From NCBI GenBank assembly GCA_023428295.1, contig JAEYYV010000330.1, positions 1-57,545 on the forward strand: a stretch of 57,545 bases of DNA. Reading direction: 5' to 3'. The position numbers were made by a program, and so were the translations under genes. The notes beneath the pieces are model-generated. The model was not told where the DNA came from and searched no databases. It saw only the letters and a program-made list of their open reading frames with translations. Source of the DNA: Pseudomonadota bacterium (GTDB taxonomy: Bacteria > Myxococcota_A > Polyangia > Haliangiales > Haliangiaceae). Below, one piece after another: positions 1 through 7,971 of this stretch (positions are counted from its first letter, which is position 1; each line of letters begins with the position of its first letter).

Positions 1-871
1 CGCGCCGAAACCGGCGGCTGCCCCTGACGACGGCGGCGACGACGACGATCCGGACAAGCTCCCCACCGCGCCGCCGTGGTGGAAGACGCTGCGCGCCGAT
101 CCGCCACCGCTCACGCGCGCGGCCCTCGGTGCGATCATCATCGGTCTGCTGCTGCTCGTCTGGTTCGCGCTGACGTTCGGCAGCGATCCGACAGCGCGCA
201 TCGTGTCGCCGTCAAAGTTGCCGAGCCCGGGCGAGGTGTTCGGCGCGTTCGGCAAGCTGCTCGAGCGCGACTTCACCGAGAGCTTGATCGACACGCTGGT
301 CCGCGTGTTCAAAGGCATGGCGCTCGCGGCGCTCGTCGGCATCTCGCTCGGCGTGTTTGCCGGTGCCAATCGCGGTGTCGGCTCTGCCGTCGAGCCGCTC
401 GTCGTGTTCCTCCGCTCCGTGCCGATGGGCGCGATGATTCCGCTGACGCTGCTCCTCTTCGGTGACGGCGAGAAGCAGAAGTCGATGTTCATCTTCCTCG
501 CGGTCGTGCCGTTCGTGTTCAGCGACACCGTCAAGGCGGTCTCGATCGTTCCCGAGCGCTACGTCGAGACGGCCCAGACGCTCGGTGCCTCGCGCTTCCA
601 GATCGTGCGCAAGGTGCTCATCCCGCTCGCGCTACCGGACATCATCACGAGCCTGCGCTTCCTGCTCGGGCTCGCGCTCGGCTACATCATGCTCGTCGAG
701 ACCATCAACACGCCGCACGGCCTCGGCACGATGCTCAACACGAGCCAGCGCCAGGGCCTGAGCGAGCAGATCTATCTGCTGCTCTTCGTCATCACGTTCA
801 TCGCGTTCATGCTCGACTTCCTTCTTCGCGGGCTGCAGCGCGAAGTGTTCCGCTGGAGGAAGGACCTGTGA
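1..871 (+). CDS. ABC transporter permease, NitT/TauT type (5' partial)
   Basis: The frame is open from base 2, so the gene starts upstream of the window; a downstream GTG at 203 exists, but coding upstream of it is convincing (acidic linker, then a first membrane helix around bases 130-180). It is the inner-membrane permease of an importer of the nitrate/taurine/aliphatic-sulfonate class. Several hydrophobic helices follow, and the cytoplasmic EAA loop that docks on the ATPase is visible (ETAQTLGASRF, then IPLALPDI). The stop overlaps the GTG start of the ATPase gene (GTGA), so the two are translationally coupled. The acidic, Pro/Asp-rich segment before the first helix is unusual and could belong to a fused N-terminal domain lying outside the window. 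The substrate cannot be told from this fragment. Confidence 0.9.
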   Translation, partial: APKPAAAPDDGGDDDDPDKLPTAPPWWKTLRADPPPLTRAALGAIIIGLLLLVWFALTFGSDPTARIVSPSKLPSPGEVFGAFGKLLERDFTESLIDTLVRVFKGMALAALVGISLGVFAGANRGVGSAVEPLVVFLRSVPMGAMIPLTLLLFGDGEKQKSMFIFLAVVPFVFSDTVKAVSIVPERYVETAQTLGASRFQIVRKVLIPLALPDIITSLRFLLGLALGYIMLVETINTPHGLGTMLNTSQRQGLSEQIYLLLFVITFIAFMLDFLLRGLQREVFRWRKDL

Positions 872-2130
872 CCCACGATCCCAAGTCAGCTCCGGGCGGA
901 ACCGGAACGGGTCCCGCCGGTGGTTCTGCAACGACGCCTACGCCTCCCGCGCGTGATCCGGCGGCGGAGGCTGCGGCGCTCGCCGAGCGACAAGCCGAGG
1001 ACTCGCCGGCGAAGGTCTCGTCGATTCCGGAGCCGCAAGCACCGGTGATCGAGGTCAAGCCGGTCACGCCGCGCGACAAGCCGCTGACCAAGCCGCCGGT
1101 CGTCCTGTTCGACAAGGTGACCAAGACGTACGGCAAAGGCGCGTCCGCGTTCACCGCGATCAAAGATGTCTCGTTCGAGATTCCGGACTATCCGGGTCGC
1201 GGCGAGTTCGTCTCCATCCTCGGTCCGTCGGGTTGCGGCAAGTCCACGGTGATCCGCTTGATCGCCGGCCTGTTGCCGCAGTTCCCGCAGACGTCGGGAC
1301 GCGTGCTCATCGACGGTAAGCCGGTGAAGGGGCCCGGCCCCGATCGGGGCATGGTGTTCCAGGACTACACGTCGTTCGACAATCGCACCGTGCTCGAGAA
1401 CGTCGCGTTCGGTCTCGAGTGTCGTGGCATCACGCGACACATCGCGAGCGTGTCACGCAAGCAGACCGTGGCGCAGTACACGACGCACACCGCGCATGAC
1501 TTCTCGCGCGGCATGAAGATCGCGATTCAAGGCATCGGCGACGCATCGTTCAACGGCTCGTTCGAGATCGCTGCGACGCCGGCGCCGAACGTGTTCACCG
1601 TGCAACAGCAAGGTCCGGACGGACATCACGGCGAAGGCGGCACCGTCACGGTCCCCAAGCTGTCGGCGAGCCAGCGCGCAGATCGCGCGAAGTACTGGAT
1701 CGAGAAGGTCGGGCTGTCCGTGAAGCGCGATGCGGACAAGTACCCGCATCAGCTCTCGGGCGGCATGCGCCAACGCGTCGCGATCGCGCGCACGTTGATC
1801 CTCGAGCCGCGCATCATCTTGATGGACGAGCCGTTCGGCGCGCTCGATCCGCCCACGCGTTCGCGCATGCAGGACAACCTGGTCGCCCTGTGGCGCGAGC
1901 AATCGCCGACGATCTTCTTCATCACCCACTCGATCGAAGAAGCCGTCTTCCTCGGCGATCACATCCTCATGTTCTCGACGTCGCCGGGTACGGTGCTGGA
2001 GCAGATCCACGTGCCGCCGCCCGATCGTCCGTCGATCGTCATGCAGCGCGACCCGAAGTTCATCGAGATCGTGCTCGGACTTCGCGAGAAGATCGATCAC
2101 CTCGAATCGTCGCAGCGAGCGGGGGACTGA
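868..2130 (+). CDS. ABC transporter ATP-binding protein with an inserted domain
   Basis: This 420-aa ATPase partners the permease upstream. It has Walker A GPSGCGKS (residues 119-126), a Q-loop (VFQDY), signature LSGGMRQR (about 296-303), Walker B IILMDEP (about 316) and an H-loop (THS). The signature and overall sequence are of the NitT/TauT class. Two oddities stand out. The first 75 residues are a Pro/Ala/Thr-rich tail with no family counterpart. About 75 residues (188-264) are inserted in the helical domain between the Q-loop and the signature, where the family normally has only a few residues. The start is the GTG overlapping the permease stop. The stop overlaps the ATG at 2130. The catalytic motifs are intact, so ATPase activity is expected. 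Confidence 0.9.
   Translation: MTHDPKSAPGGTGTGPAGGSATTPTPPARDPAAEAAALAERQAEDSPAKVSSIPEPQAPVIEVKPVTPRDKPLTKPPVVLFDKVTKTYGKGASAFTAIKDVSFEIPDYPGRGEFVSILGPSGCGKSTVIRLIAGLLPQFPQTSGRVLIDGKPVKGPGPDRGMVFQDYTSFDNRTVLENVAFGLECRGITRHIASVSRKQTVAQYTTHTAHDFSRGMKIAIQGIGDASFNGSFEIAATPAPNVFTVQQQGPDGHHGEGGTVTVPKLSASQRADRAKYWIEKVGLSVKRDADKYPHQLSGGMRQRVAIARTLILEPRIILMDEPFGALDPPTRSRMQDNLVALWREQSPTIFFITHSIEEAVFLGDHILMFSTSPGTVLEQIHVPPPDRPSIVMQRDPKFIEIVLGLREKIDHLESSQRAGD
1429..1659 (+). other. Insert in ABC ATPase resembling a phage tail-fibre beta module
   Basis: This segment encodes ATPase residues 188-264. Its pattern (HDFSRGMKIAIQGIGD, then SFNGSFEI, then P-NVFTVQQQGPD and GGTVTV) matches, as I remember it, a short beta-rich module common in phage tail and baseplate proteins, of the type HGFS-G-V-I-GV-D-SFNG-F-I-FT-GPD-GGT. 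Reading frame and codon bias continue unbroken through it. The resemblance is by eye, not by search. Confidence 0.5.
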
Positions 2131-3074
2131 TGTCCGACAAGAAGAAGAAAGCCGGGCTCGTTCGCTATCTCAAAGAAGCGTTCATGTTCCGCTGGAACAT
2201 GCTGATCTTTGGTGGCGCTGCGGCCGCCGCGGTGGTGTCGGGACACGCGGACGTCGCACTGCCACTCGTCGCTGCGGCCGAGGTCGTCTATCTGGCGGGC
2301 CTCACTACCCTGCCGCGCTTTCAAGCCGCGATCGATGCCAAGGCGCGCGCCGAAGCTGGGGATGGCCCCGGTGCGCGGACCACCAATCGCGCGCAGAACG
2401 CGGACGGCAACCCGCGCGACAAGATCCTCGATGTCCTGAAGTCGCTGACCGAGGATCGCCGCTCGCGCTTCTTGCGCCTCCGCGCGCGCTGCGTGGAGAT
2501 GTCGCGCATCGCGAACGCGGTCCGCGGCGACACGCGCGATGCGAGCGGTGCCTCGCACGAGCTGCGGACACCGGCGCTCGATCGCTTGCTCTGGGTGTTC
2601 CTGCGCTTGCTCCTCAGCGAGCAGGCGCTCGCGCGCTTCCTTCAAGCGGCCGACGAAGGAGCGATCGACAAGACCGTGGCGGACCTCAAGGCGCGCCGCA
2701 AGAAGCGCGCGGACTCCGTGGGTGAAGCGAACCAAGCGGACGATCGCATCATCCGCTCGCTCGACGACAGCATCACGACCGCCGAGGCGCGCAAGGACAA
2801 CGTCGTGCGCGCGCAGCAGAACGCCGAGTTCATCGCGACGGAGCTCGATCGTCTGGAGAACAAGATCCAAGCGGTCACCGAGATGGCCGTCGCGCACTCG
2901 GATCCCGATGAGATGTCGAGCCGCATCGACGCGATCAGCGAAGGCATCTCGCAGACCGAAGCCACGATCCGCGAGCTGCAGACGATCACCGGCGTCAGCG
3001 ACGCGGATACGACGCCGTCGATCCTCGATGCCGATCTCACGGCGCCGCGCGCGGTGGAAGGTCAGCGCAGATGA
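2130..3074 (+). CDS. Two-TM coiled-coil membrane protein, unknown function
   Basis: This 314-aa protein starts at the ATG overlapping the ATPase stop (TGATG). Two hydrophobic segments lie near residues 25-40 and 44-62 (LIFGGAAAAAVVSG; LPLVAAAEVVYLAGL). The remaining 250 residues are charged, helical and heptad-like, most strongly between about 185 and 290. There are no Cys and no catalytic motif. It probably forms a hairpin in the inner membrane with a long cytoplasmic coiled coil. Its place between an ABC ATPase and an AAA+ ATPase in one operon suggests a scaffold linking the two. I do not recognise a named family. The stop overlaps the ATG of the AAA+ gene by four bases. Confidence 0.85.
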   Translation: MSDKKKKAGLVRYLKEAFMFRWNMLIFGGAAAAAVVSGHADVALPLVAAAEVVYLAGLTTLPRFQAAIDAKARAEAGDGPGARTTNRAQNADGNPRDKILDVLKSLTEDRRSRFLRLRARCVEMSRIANAVRGDTRDASGASHELRTPALDRLLWVFLRLLLSEQALARFLQAADEGAIDKTVADLKARRKKRADSVGEANQADDRIIRSLDDSITTAEARKDNVVRAQQNAEFIATELDRLENKIQAVTEMAVAHSDPDEMSSRIDAISEGISQTEATIRELQTITGVSDADTTPSILDADLTAPRAVEGQRR

Positions 3075-4861
3075 GCACCGACGACAAGAAGACGCTCGCG
3101 GGCAGCGATGGCGTCACCAAGGCGACGGCGCTTCCGCCGCACTTCCCCGCGTGGGCCGGCAAGCTCGCCGAGCTCTACTTCTCCGGCACGACGTCGATGT
3201 TCATCGTGCACGGCAACACGTTCGATGTCGTTCGCGCCGGCCCCGAACGCTGGACGGGGCTGACGGAGTTTCTGTCCGAGCAGCTGTTCGGCCGGTGGGA
3301 CCTGGTCATCAAGTACGACCTCGCGAGCGGCCTCCGCTGCAGCGCGGGCTCCAACAGCAGACGCCTTCAGGAGATGGTCGAGACCGCGAACAAGTGGCTC
3401 GGCGATCTTCGCGCCCTGCCCCGCGATCCCACCAAGGGTCTGCTCGCGCTCGATCTGTTCGTGCAGAAGAACGTGATGGCGGATCCGGACAAGCGGCTCC
3501 GCTGCGCGATCATCATCGACCACGCGGGGTACGTCGCGCCAAACGGCGACAACCTCGACCTCAACGAGCAGACGCACCTCGTGACGCTGCTCAACTGGTC
3601 GTCGAGCCCGTACGTGAAGCGTCTGAACATGGCGTTCGTGCTGATCGATCCGCGGCTCTCGTCGATCAACGATCGCCTCGCCGGCAACCCGCACGTCGCG
3701 TCGATCGAAGTGCCGCTGCCCGACGCCCCGGAGCGCACCGCGTTCCTCGAGACGCAGATCCGCGCCACGGGCAAAGAGCTGTCGACGTTCTCCGAGTACA
3801 CGGTGGCCGAGCTCGGCAAGCTCACCGCCGGCATCGGGCTCACCGACCTCGAGGTGCTCGTCGCGTCGACCGTCGAGGGCAATCGCAAGCTCGATCGCGT
3901 GTACTTCAAGGAGCTGAAGAAGCGCCTGATCGAGCGCCAGGCGCAGGGCCTCCTCGAGTTCGTCGAGCCCAAGTGGGGGCTCGATACGGTCGTCGGGCAC
4001 GAAGCGGCGAAGAAGCGCCTCCTCGACGACGCGGAGCTCATCAAGCGGGGCGAGCTCGACACCGTGCCGATGGGCTACTTGTTCTGTGGTCCCGTCGGAA
4101 CGGGCAAGAGCTTCCTCGCCACGTGTGTTGCCGGATCGATCGGCATCCCGGCCGTCGTGCTGAAGAACTTCCGCAGCAAGTACGTCGGCGAGACGGAAGG
4201 CAACCTCGAGCGCGTGCTCGGCGTTCTGCGCTCCATGGGCCCTGTCGTCGTCATCGTCGACGAAGCCGACGCCATGCTCGGCGATCGTGATCAAGGCGGC
4301 GACTCCGGCGTCGGTGGACGCGTGTTCGCCCTGATCGCGTCGCAGATGGGCGACACCGCGTATCGCGGCAAGATCATCTGGATGCTGCTGACGGCGCGTC
4401 CAGACAGCCTCCCGGTGGATCTCAAGCGCCAGGGCCGCGCCGAGGTTCACATCCCGCTGTTCTATCCGGTCGATCAGGCAGAGCTGAAGTCGATGCTCGT
4501 GATCCTCGCGCGCAAGGCGGGAACCCAGCTCGCCGAGACCGACCTCCCCGAGACCGTGCCGCACCAAGGCAACCTGAGCGGCGCCGATGTCGAGGGCATC
4601 ATCGGCCGCGCGTTCCGCACATCACTACTGTCCGGTTCTCGGACCATCACCAAGGCCGCGCTCGAGCAAGCACTCGCCGGCTTCATGCCGTCGACGCAGA
4701 CGCTCGAGCGTGAAGCGCAGGAGCTCGCCGCGATCATCGAGTGCACCGACATCGAGTTCTTGCCGCAGAGCAAACGAGACAAGCTCGACAAGTTCGGCGG
4801 ACGCGAGAAGCTGCAAGAGCGGCTCACCGCGATCAAGCAGATCCTGGAAGAACGCAAGTAA
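3071..4861 (+). CDS. AAA+ ATPase with degenerate N-terminal AAA-like domain (Ycf46-like)
   Basis: The 596-aa protein has a full C-terminal AAA+ module: Walker A GPVGTGKS (340-347), Walker B VVIVDEADAM (about 393-401), a sensor-like LLTARPDS and a Lys/Arg-rich lid helix. The first 300 residues look like a second RecA/AAA fold without a P-loop: VHGNT appears where Walker A would be, a degenerate IIIDHAGYV resembles Walker B, and AFVLIDPRLSSINDRL follows. An inactive first domain plus an active second one is the layout of plastid/cyanobacterial Ycf46-type ATPases. It is probably a cytoplasmic remodelling ATPase acting on a complex encoded in this operon. Its partner or substrate is unknown. Confidence 0.85.
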   Translation: MSTDDKKTLAGSDGVTKATALPPHFPAWAGKLAELYFSGTTSMFIVHGNTFDVVRAGPERWTGLTEFLSEQLFGRWDLVIKYDLASGLRCSAGSNSRRLQEMVETANKWLGDLRALPRDPTKGLLALDLFVQKNVMADPDKRLRCAIIIDHAGYVAPNGDNLDLNEQTHLVTLLNWSSSPYVKRLNMAFVLIDPRLSSINDRLAGNPHVASIEVPLPDAPERTAFLETQIRATGKELSTFSEYTVAELGKLTAGIGLTDLEVLVASTVEGNRKLDRVYFKELKKRLIERQAQGLLEFVEPKWGLDTVVGHEAAKKRLLDDAELIKRGELDTVPMGYLFCGPVGTGKSFLATCVAGSIGIPAVVLKNFRSKYVGETEGNLERVLGVLRSMGPVVVIVDEADAMLGDRDQGGDSGVGGRVFALIASQMGDTAYRGKIIWMLLTARPDSLPVDLKRQGRAEVHIPLFYPVDQAELKSMLVILARKAGTQLAETDLPETVPHQGNLSGADVEGIIGRAFRTSLLSGSRTITKAALEQALAGFMPSTQTLEREAQELAAIIECTDIEFLPQSKRDKLDKFGGREKLQERLTAIKQILEERK

Positions 4862-4874
4862 GAAGGAGAGAGCA

Positions 4875-5165
4875 ATGGCACGCAGCAGCTGGATCAACGA
4901 CGACTCGACCCCGGATCTCGACGAGCATGTGAATCAGCTCGAGCACTTCACGAACTCGCTCGCCGATGGCGTGATCGATGCGAAGGAGCTGTCCACGCAA
5001 GAGGCCAACGTCGTGGCGGCGATGAAGGCCGTCGAAGGCTCGCTGAACGACGACCAGCACGCAAAGATCACGAAGCTCCTCGCCGAGCTCACCGCGTACA
5101 GCGTGATGCGTACGCTGCACGAGATGGCGCAAGCGCGTGTTGCTCAAGCCGTCGCGCAGAAATGA
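4875..5165 (+). CDS. Small helical protein of the ABC/AAA+ operon
   Basis: This 96-aa protein starts at ATG 4875, preceded by a clear Shine-Dalgarno AAGGAG eight bases upstream. It is soluble, acidic at the N-terminus and predicted to be almost wholly helical, with no signal peptide, Cys or catalytic motif. Its stop overlaps the ATG of the next gene (ATGA). I do not recognise a family. Size and position suggest an adaptor or regulatory subunit for the AAA+ ATPase encoded just upstream. Confidence 0.8.
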   Translation: MARSSWINDDSTPDLDEHVNQLEHFTNSLADGVIDAKELSTQEANVVAAMKAVEGSLNDDQHAKITKLLAELTAYSVMRTLHEMAQARVAQAVAQK

Positions 5166-5701
5166 CCGGGCTGGATCCAGCGAGACTCAAGCAGATCTTC
5201 GATCGCGTCGAACGCATGATCGAAGACCGGTGGGGCATTCCGGTAAAGATCAAGGACGTGCCGAGCCCGTTCACGGGCGACCTCGACGGCGAGCAGATTC
5301 ACGTCGACTACGACATCGAGGTCGAGGACGCGCTGTTCGTGTTGGTCCACCTGTTCGGTCACACGGTGCAGTGGAACATGTCGGAGGATCTGCGCGAGAT
5401 CGCGTTTCTCCGCCCCGAGACGTGGACCGACGAGCTCCTCGCGCGGCTGTCGGCCTACGAGGCGGAAGCGTGTCAGTACAGCCTGCAGCTCCTCCACGAG
5501 GCCGGCGTCTACGACTTGGACCAGTGGATGTCCGACTTCTCCGCGTGTGACTCCGCGTACCTGCGCCACTTCTATAAGACCGGCGAGAAGCGGCCGTTCC
5601 GCTCGTTCTGGACCGACGGCAACCCGGTGATTACCCCAAAGCCGATTCCTGACTTCAAGCCCACGGTGTGGCTCGCTCGGAACGATGGCGTCGTGATCTA
5701 G
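5162..5701 (+). CDS. HxxGH protein related to ImmA/IrrE-type metallopeptidases, probably lacking the catalytic Glu
   Basis: This 179-aa soluble protein contains HLFGH (H63 to H67) at the end of a hydrophobic helix, followed by TVQW. About 35 residues later YEAEACQYS offers E100 or E102 as a third metal ligand, in the spacing seen in ImmA/IrrE HExxH enzymes. The Glu of HExxH is replaced by Leu, so metal binding is plausible but ordinary zinc-protease catalysis is not. The start overlaps the previous stop (ATGA). It is the last gene of the compact operon; the next gene follows after 22 bases with its own possible promoter. Confidence 0.8.
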   Translation: MTGLDPARLKQIFDRVERMIEDRWGIPVKIKDVPSPFTGDLDGEQIHVDYDIEVEDALFVLVHLFGHTVQWNMSEDLREIAFLRPETWTDELLARLSAYEAEACQYSLQLLHEAGVYDLDQWMSDFSACDSAYLRHFYKTGEKRPFRSFWTDGNPVITPKPIPDFKPTVWLARNDGVVI

Positions 5702-5709
5702 ACAGGGCG

Positions 5710-5715
5710 TAGACT
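5710..5715 (+). promoter_or_regulatory. Possible -10 element (TAGACT) before the GHKL/PEGA gene
   Basis: A TANNNT hexamer ends eight bases before the GTG at 5724. No Shine-Dalgarno is present, which would fit a nearly leaderless transcript. There is no clear -35. Confidence 0.25.
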
Positions 5716-5723
5716 GGTCGTGG

Positions 5724-7889
5724 GTGCTCGCGCGACGAATCATTGTCGTGGCTCCGGAAAAGGGGTTCGGGAAGCAACTCGCGGTTGCTCTCAAGGCCGC
5801 GGGCGGCACCGTCGACGCGCACACCACGCTCGACGATCTCGGTAACCAACTCCAAGCAGCGCTCGTCGTCGTACATCTCGACGGTGACATCGCGAGTGTC
5901 GGCCCCGATCTGCTACAGCGCCTCGTCGGCGACACGCGGATGATCGCGATCCTGCCGCGCTCGAACCTCGCGGCGGTCGTCGACATCATGCAGGCGTCCG
6001 ATCGCGTCGCGGGCATGCTCGTCGCGGAGGACTTCGATTCGCGACAGCTCTCCGCGATGGCGACCCGCGTTCTGTCCGGCGACATCTTTGGCGTCGAGAA
6101 GCTGATCCTGTGGGGCACGCAGATCCACTCGTGCCTCGTCGGTGACTATCAAGAGAAGTCGCTGTGCATCTCTCAGATCAGCGAGTTCGCCGAGTTGATG
6201 GGCGTGCGCCGCAAGTACCGCGAGTCGATCGAGCAGTGCATCGACGAGATGCTGATGAACGCGCTCTACGACGCGCCCGTCGACGATCAGGGTCGACAGA
6301 TCTTCAGCGAGATTCCGACGAAGACTCGCATCTCGCTCCGCGTCGAGCAGAAGGCCGTGGTCCAGTACGCGTGCGACGGATCGCAGTTCGTCGTCGCGGT
6401 GCGCGATGCGTTCGGCACGCTCGAGCGCTCCACGGTGTTGCGCTACCTGCACAAGTGCCTGCACAGCGAGCAGCAGATCGATCGCAAGGCCGGCGGCGCG
6501 GGCCTGGGTCTGTACTTGATGACGAACGCGTCGTCCACGGTGTACTTCAACGTGCTGCCCGGCGTCGCGACCGAGGCGGTGTGCTGCTTCGACCTCGAGC
6601 AGCCCAAGATGCAGCTCGAAGCGTTCGGCTTCTTCCACGAGAGGATCAACGCCGCGGGCAGGCTCGCCGCGGGTCCGTCGCGCCGCTTGCCGATGGGACA
6701 TCCCGTCGAGCGCCGGGCGCCTCGTCAGCCTCCCGCACCTCAGCCGTCGCGCGCGATCACGTACGTGTTGATCGCGGCGATCATCGCCACGCTCGGTCTG
6801 ATCGGGATCGCTGCGTGGCCGCGTCTGTTCGGAACGCAGAGGACGACGGTCACGGTGAAGACGGTACCGAAGGGCGCGGTCGTCGAGATCGAGGGGAAGA
6901 ACGCGGGTACGGCGACGGATGGGCTCCTCGTGGTGCGCGAGCTCGACGTCGGTCGCGCGTATCCGATCGTCGCGCGGCTGGACGGCTACGAGTCCAGGCA
7001 AGCGGTCGTGCAACCGCGCTCGGGCACCAACGAGGTCACGCTCGAGCTTCGCGCGCTCGCGCCGACGGTGCGCGTGGATACCGTGCCGAGCGGAGCGAGC
7101 GTGGAGATCGACGGCAAGGCGGCGGGGATCACACCGCTCGTTCTGACATCGGCGCCGGCCGGCTCCTCGCTCTCGCTGACGTTCAAGAAGAACGGCTATC
7201 AGATCGCGAGTGCGCAGCTCGACGTACCGGGGCCCGGCAAGGAGACGCGCCTCATCCAGCCACTCGCCGTGAGCGACGAGCTCGCGCGCATCACGCTCAC
7301 ATCCGAGCCACCAGGCGCGCAGGTCGTACACAACGGGCAAGTGCTCGCCGGCGTGACCACGCCCGCCGAGGTGCTCGTGGAAGCGGGCAAAGTGGCGCGG
7401 TTCACGCTGACGATGCCGAACAAGGTGCCGGCGGCGATCGAGCCCTTCACACCGGGCCGCGGTGCCTCGGGGCTGGTGCGCAGCGCGAAGCTCGTCGACG
7501 GACGCGCGCTCAGCGTGTCGTCCAACCTGGAGGGGAAGGTCACCGTCGTGGGCGCCTCCCACTGTCGCGATCTCGAAGCGCCTGCCACGTGCGTTGTCGC
7601 GCCGGGCACGTACAGCGTGGAGCTCACGCCGGAGATAGACAAAGCGGCGGGCGCCAAGGTCACGCGCAAGGTCAGCGTCGGCGAGAGCGATGTCGACGAG
7701 AAGATCGAGCTCGGCTACGTCGAAGCCGCGCCGAACAAGCTGATCGAGTTCGCCGGGAAGAAGGTCCGTCGGGTCGCGTTCGAAGTCGGTCCGCGAAAGG
7801 TGACGGTCGTCGGCACGCCTGGCCATGACGAACCCGCGCACCCCGCGAACGTCGTAGTCAAAGCAGGCACGACGGTGATCGCTAATTAA
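5724..7889 (+). CDS. GHKL-ATPase/PEGA-repeat transmembrane signalling protein
   Basis: The 721-aa protein has four parts. Residues 1-115 look like a pseudo-receiver. Residues 125-305 are a GHKL ATPase/anti-sigma-kinase-like domain, with N-box ESIEQCIDEMLMNAL (167-181) and G-box GGAGLGLY (257-264). A single TM helix (about 345-367) follows a Pro/Arg-rich linker. Outside the membrane there are at least two clear PEGA repeats (VKTVPKGAVVEIEGK; VDTVPSGASVEIDGK), a third weaker one, and a terminal beta region. There is no histidine phospho-acceptor domain. PEGA domains usually bind envelope components, so this may report envelope state to a cytoplasmic kinase, but the reaction is unproven. It starts at GTG 5724. 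Confidence 0.85.
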   Translation: MLARRIIVVAPEKGFGKQLAVALKAAGGTVDAHTTLDDLGNQLQAALVVVHLDGDIASVGPDLLQRLVGDTRMIAILPRSNLAAVVDIMQASDRVAGMLVAEDFDSRQLSAMATRVLSGDIFGVEKLILWGTQIHSCLVGDYQEKSLCISQISEFAELMGVRRKYRESIEQCIDEMLMNALYDAPVDDQGRQIFSEIPTKTRISLRVEQKAVVQYACDGSQFVVAVRDAFGTLERSTVLRYLHKCLHSEQQIDRKAGGAGLGLYLMTNASSTVYFNVLPGVATEAVCCFDLEQPKMQLEAFGFFHERINAAGRLAAGPSRRLPMGHPVERRAPRQPPAPQPSRAITYVLIAAIIATLGLIGIAAWPRLFGTQRTTVTVKTVPKGAVVEIEGKNAGTATDGLLVVRELDVGRAYPIVARLDGYESRQAVVQPRSGTNEVTLELRALAPTVRVDTVPSGASVEIDGKAAGITPLVLTSAPAGSSLSLTFKKNGYQIASAQLDVPGPGKETRLIQPLAVSDELARITLTSEPPGAQVVHNGQVLAGVTTPAEVLVEAGKVARFTLTMPNKVPAAIEPFTPGRGASGLVRSAKLVDGRALSVSSNLEGKVTVVGASHCRDLEAPATCVVAPGTYSVELTPEIDKAAGAKVTRKVSVGESDVDEKIELGYVEAAPNKLIEFAGKKVRRVAFEVGPRKVTVVGTPGHDEPAHPANVVVKAGTTVIAN

Positions 7890-7971
7890 GCGCGCGCCGA
7901 CGGAGCCTGCCGACGAGCAGGGATGGCTCCTCTCGCCATCGCCCACGCCTGCTGTCGCCGAGCGCCTGCGC

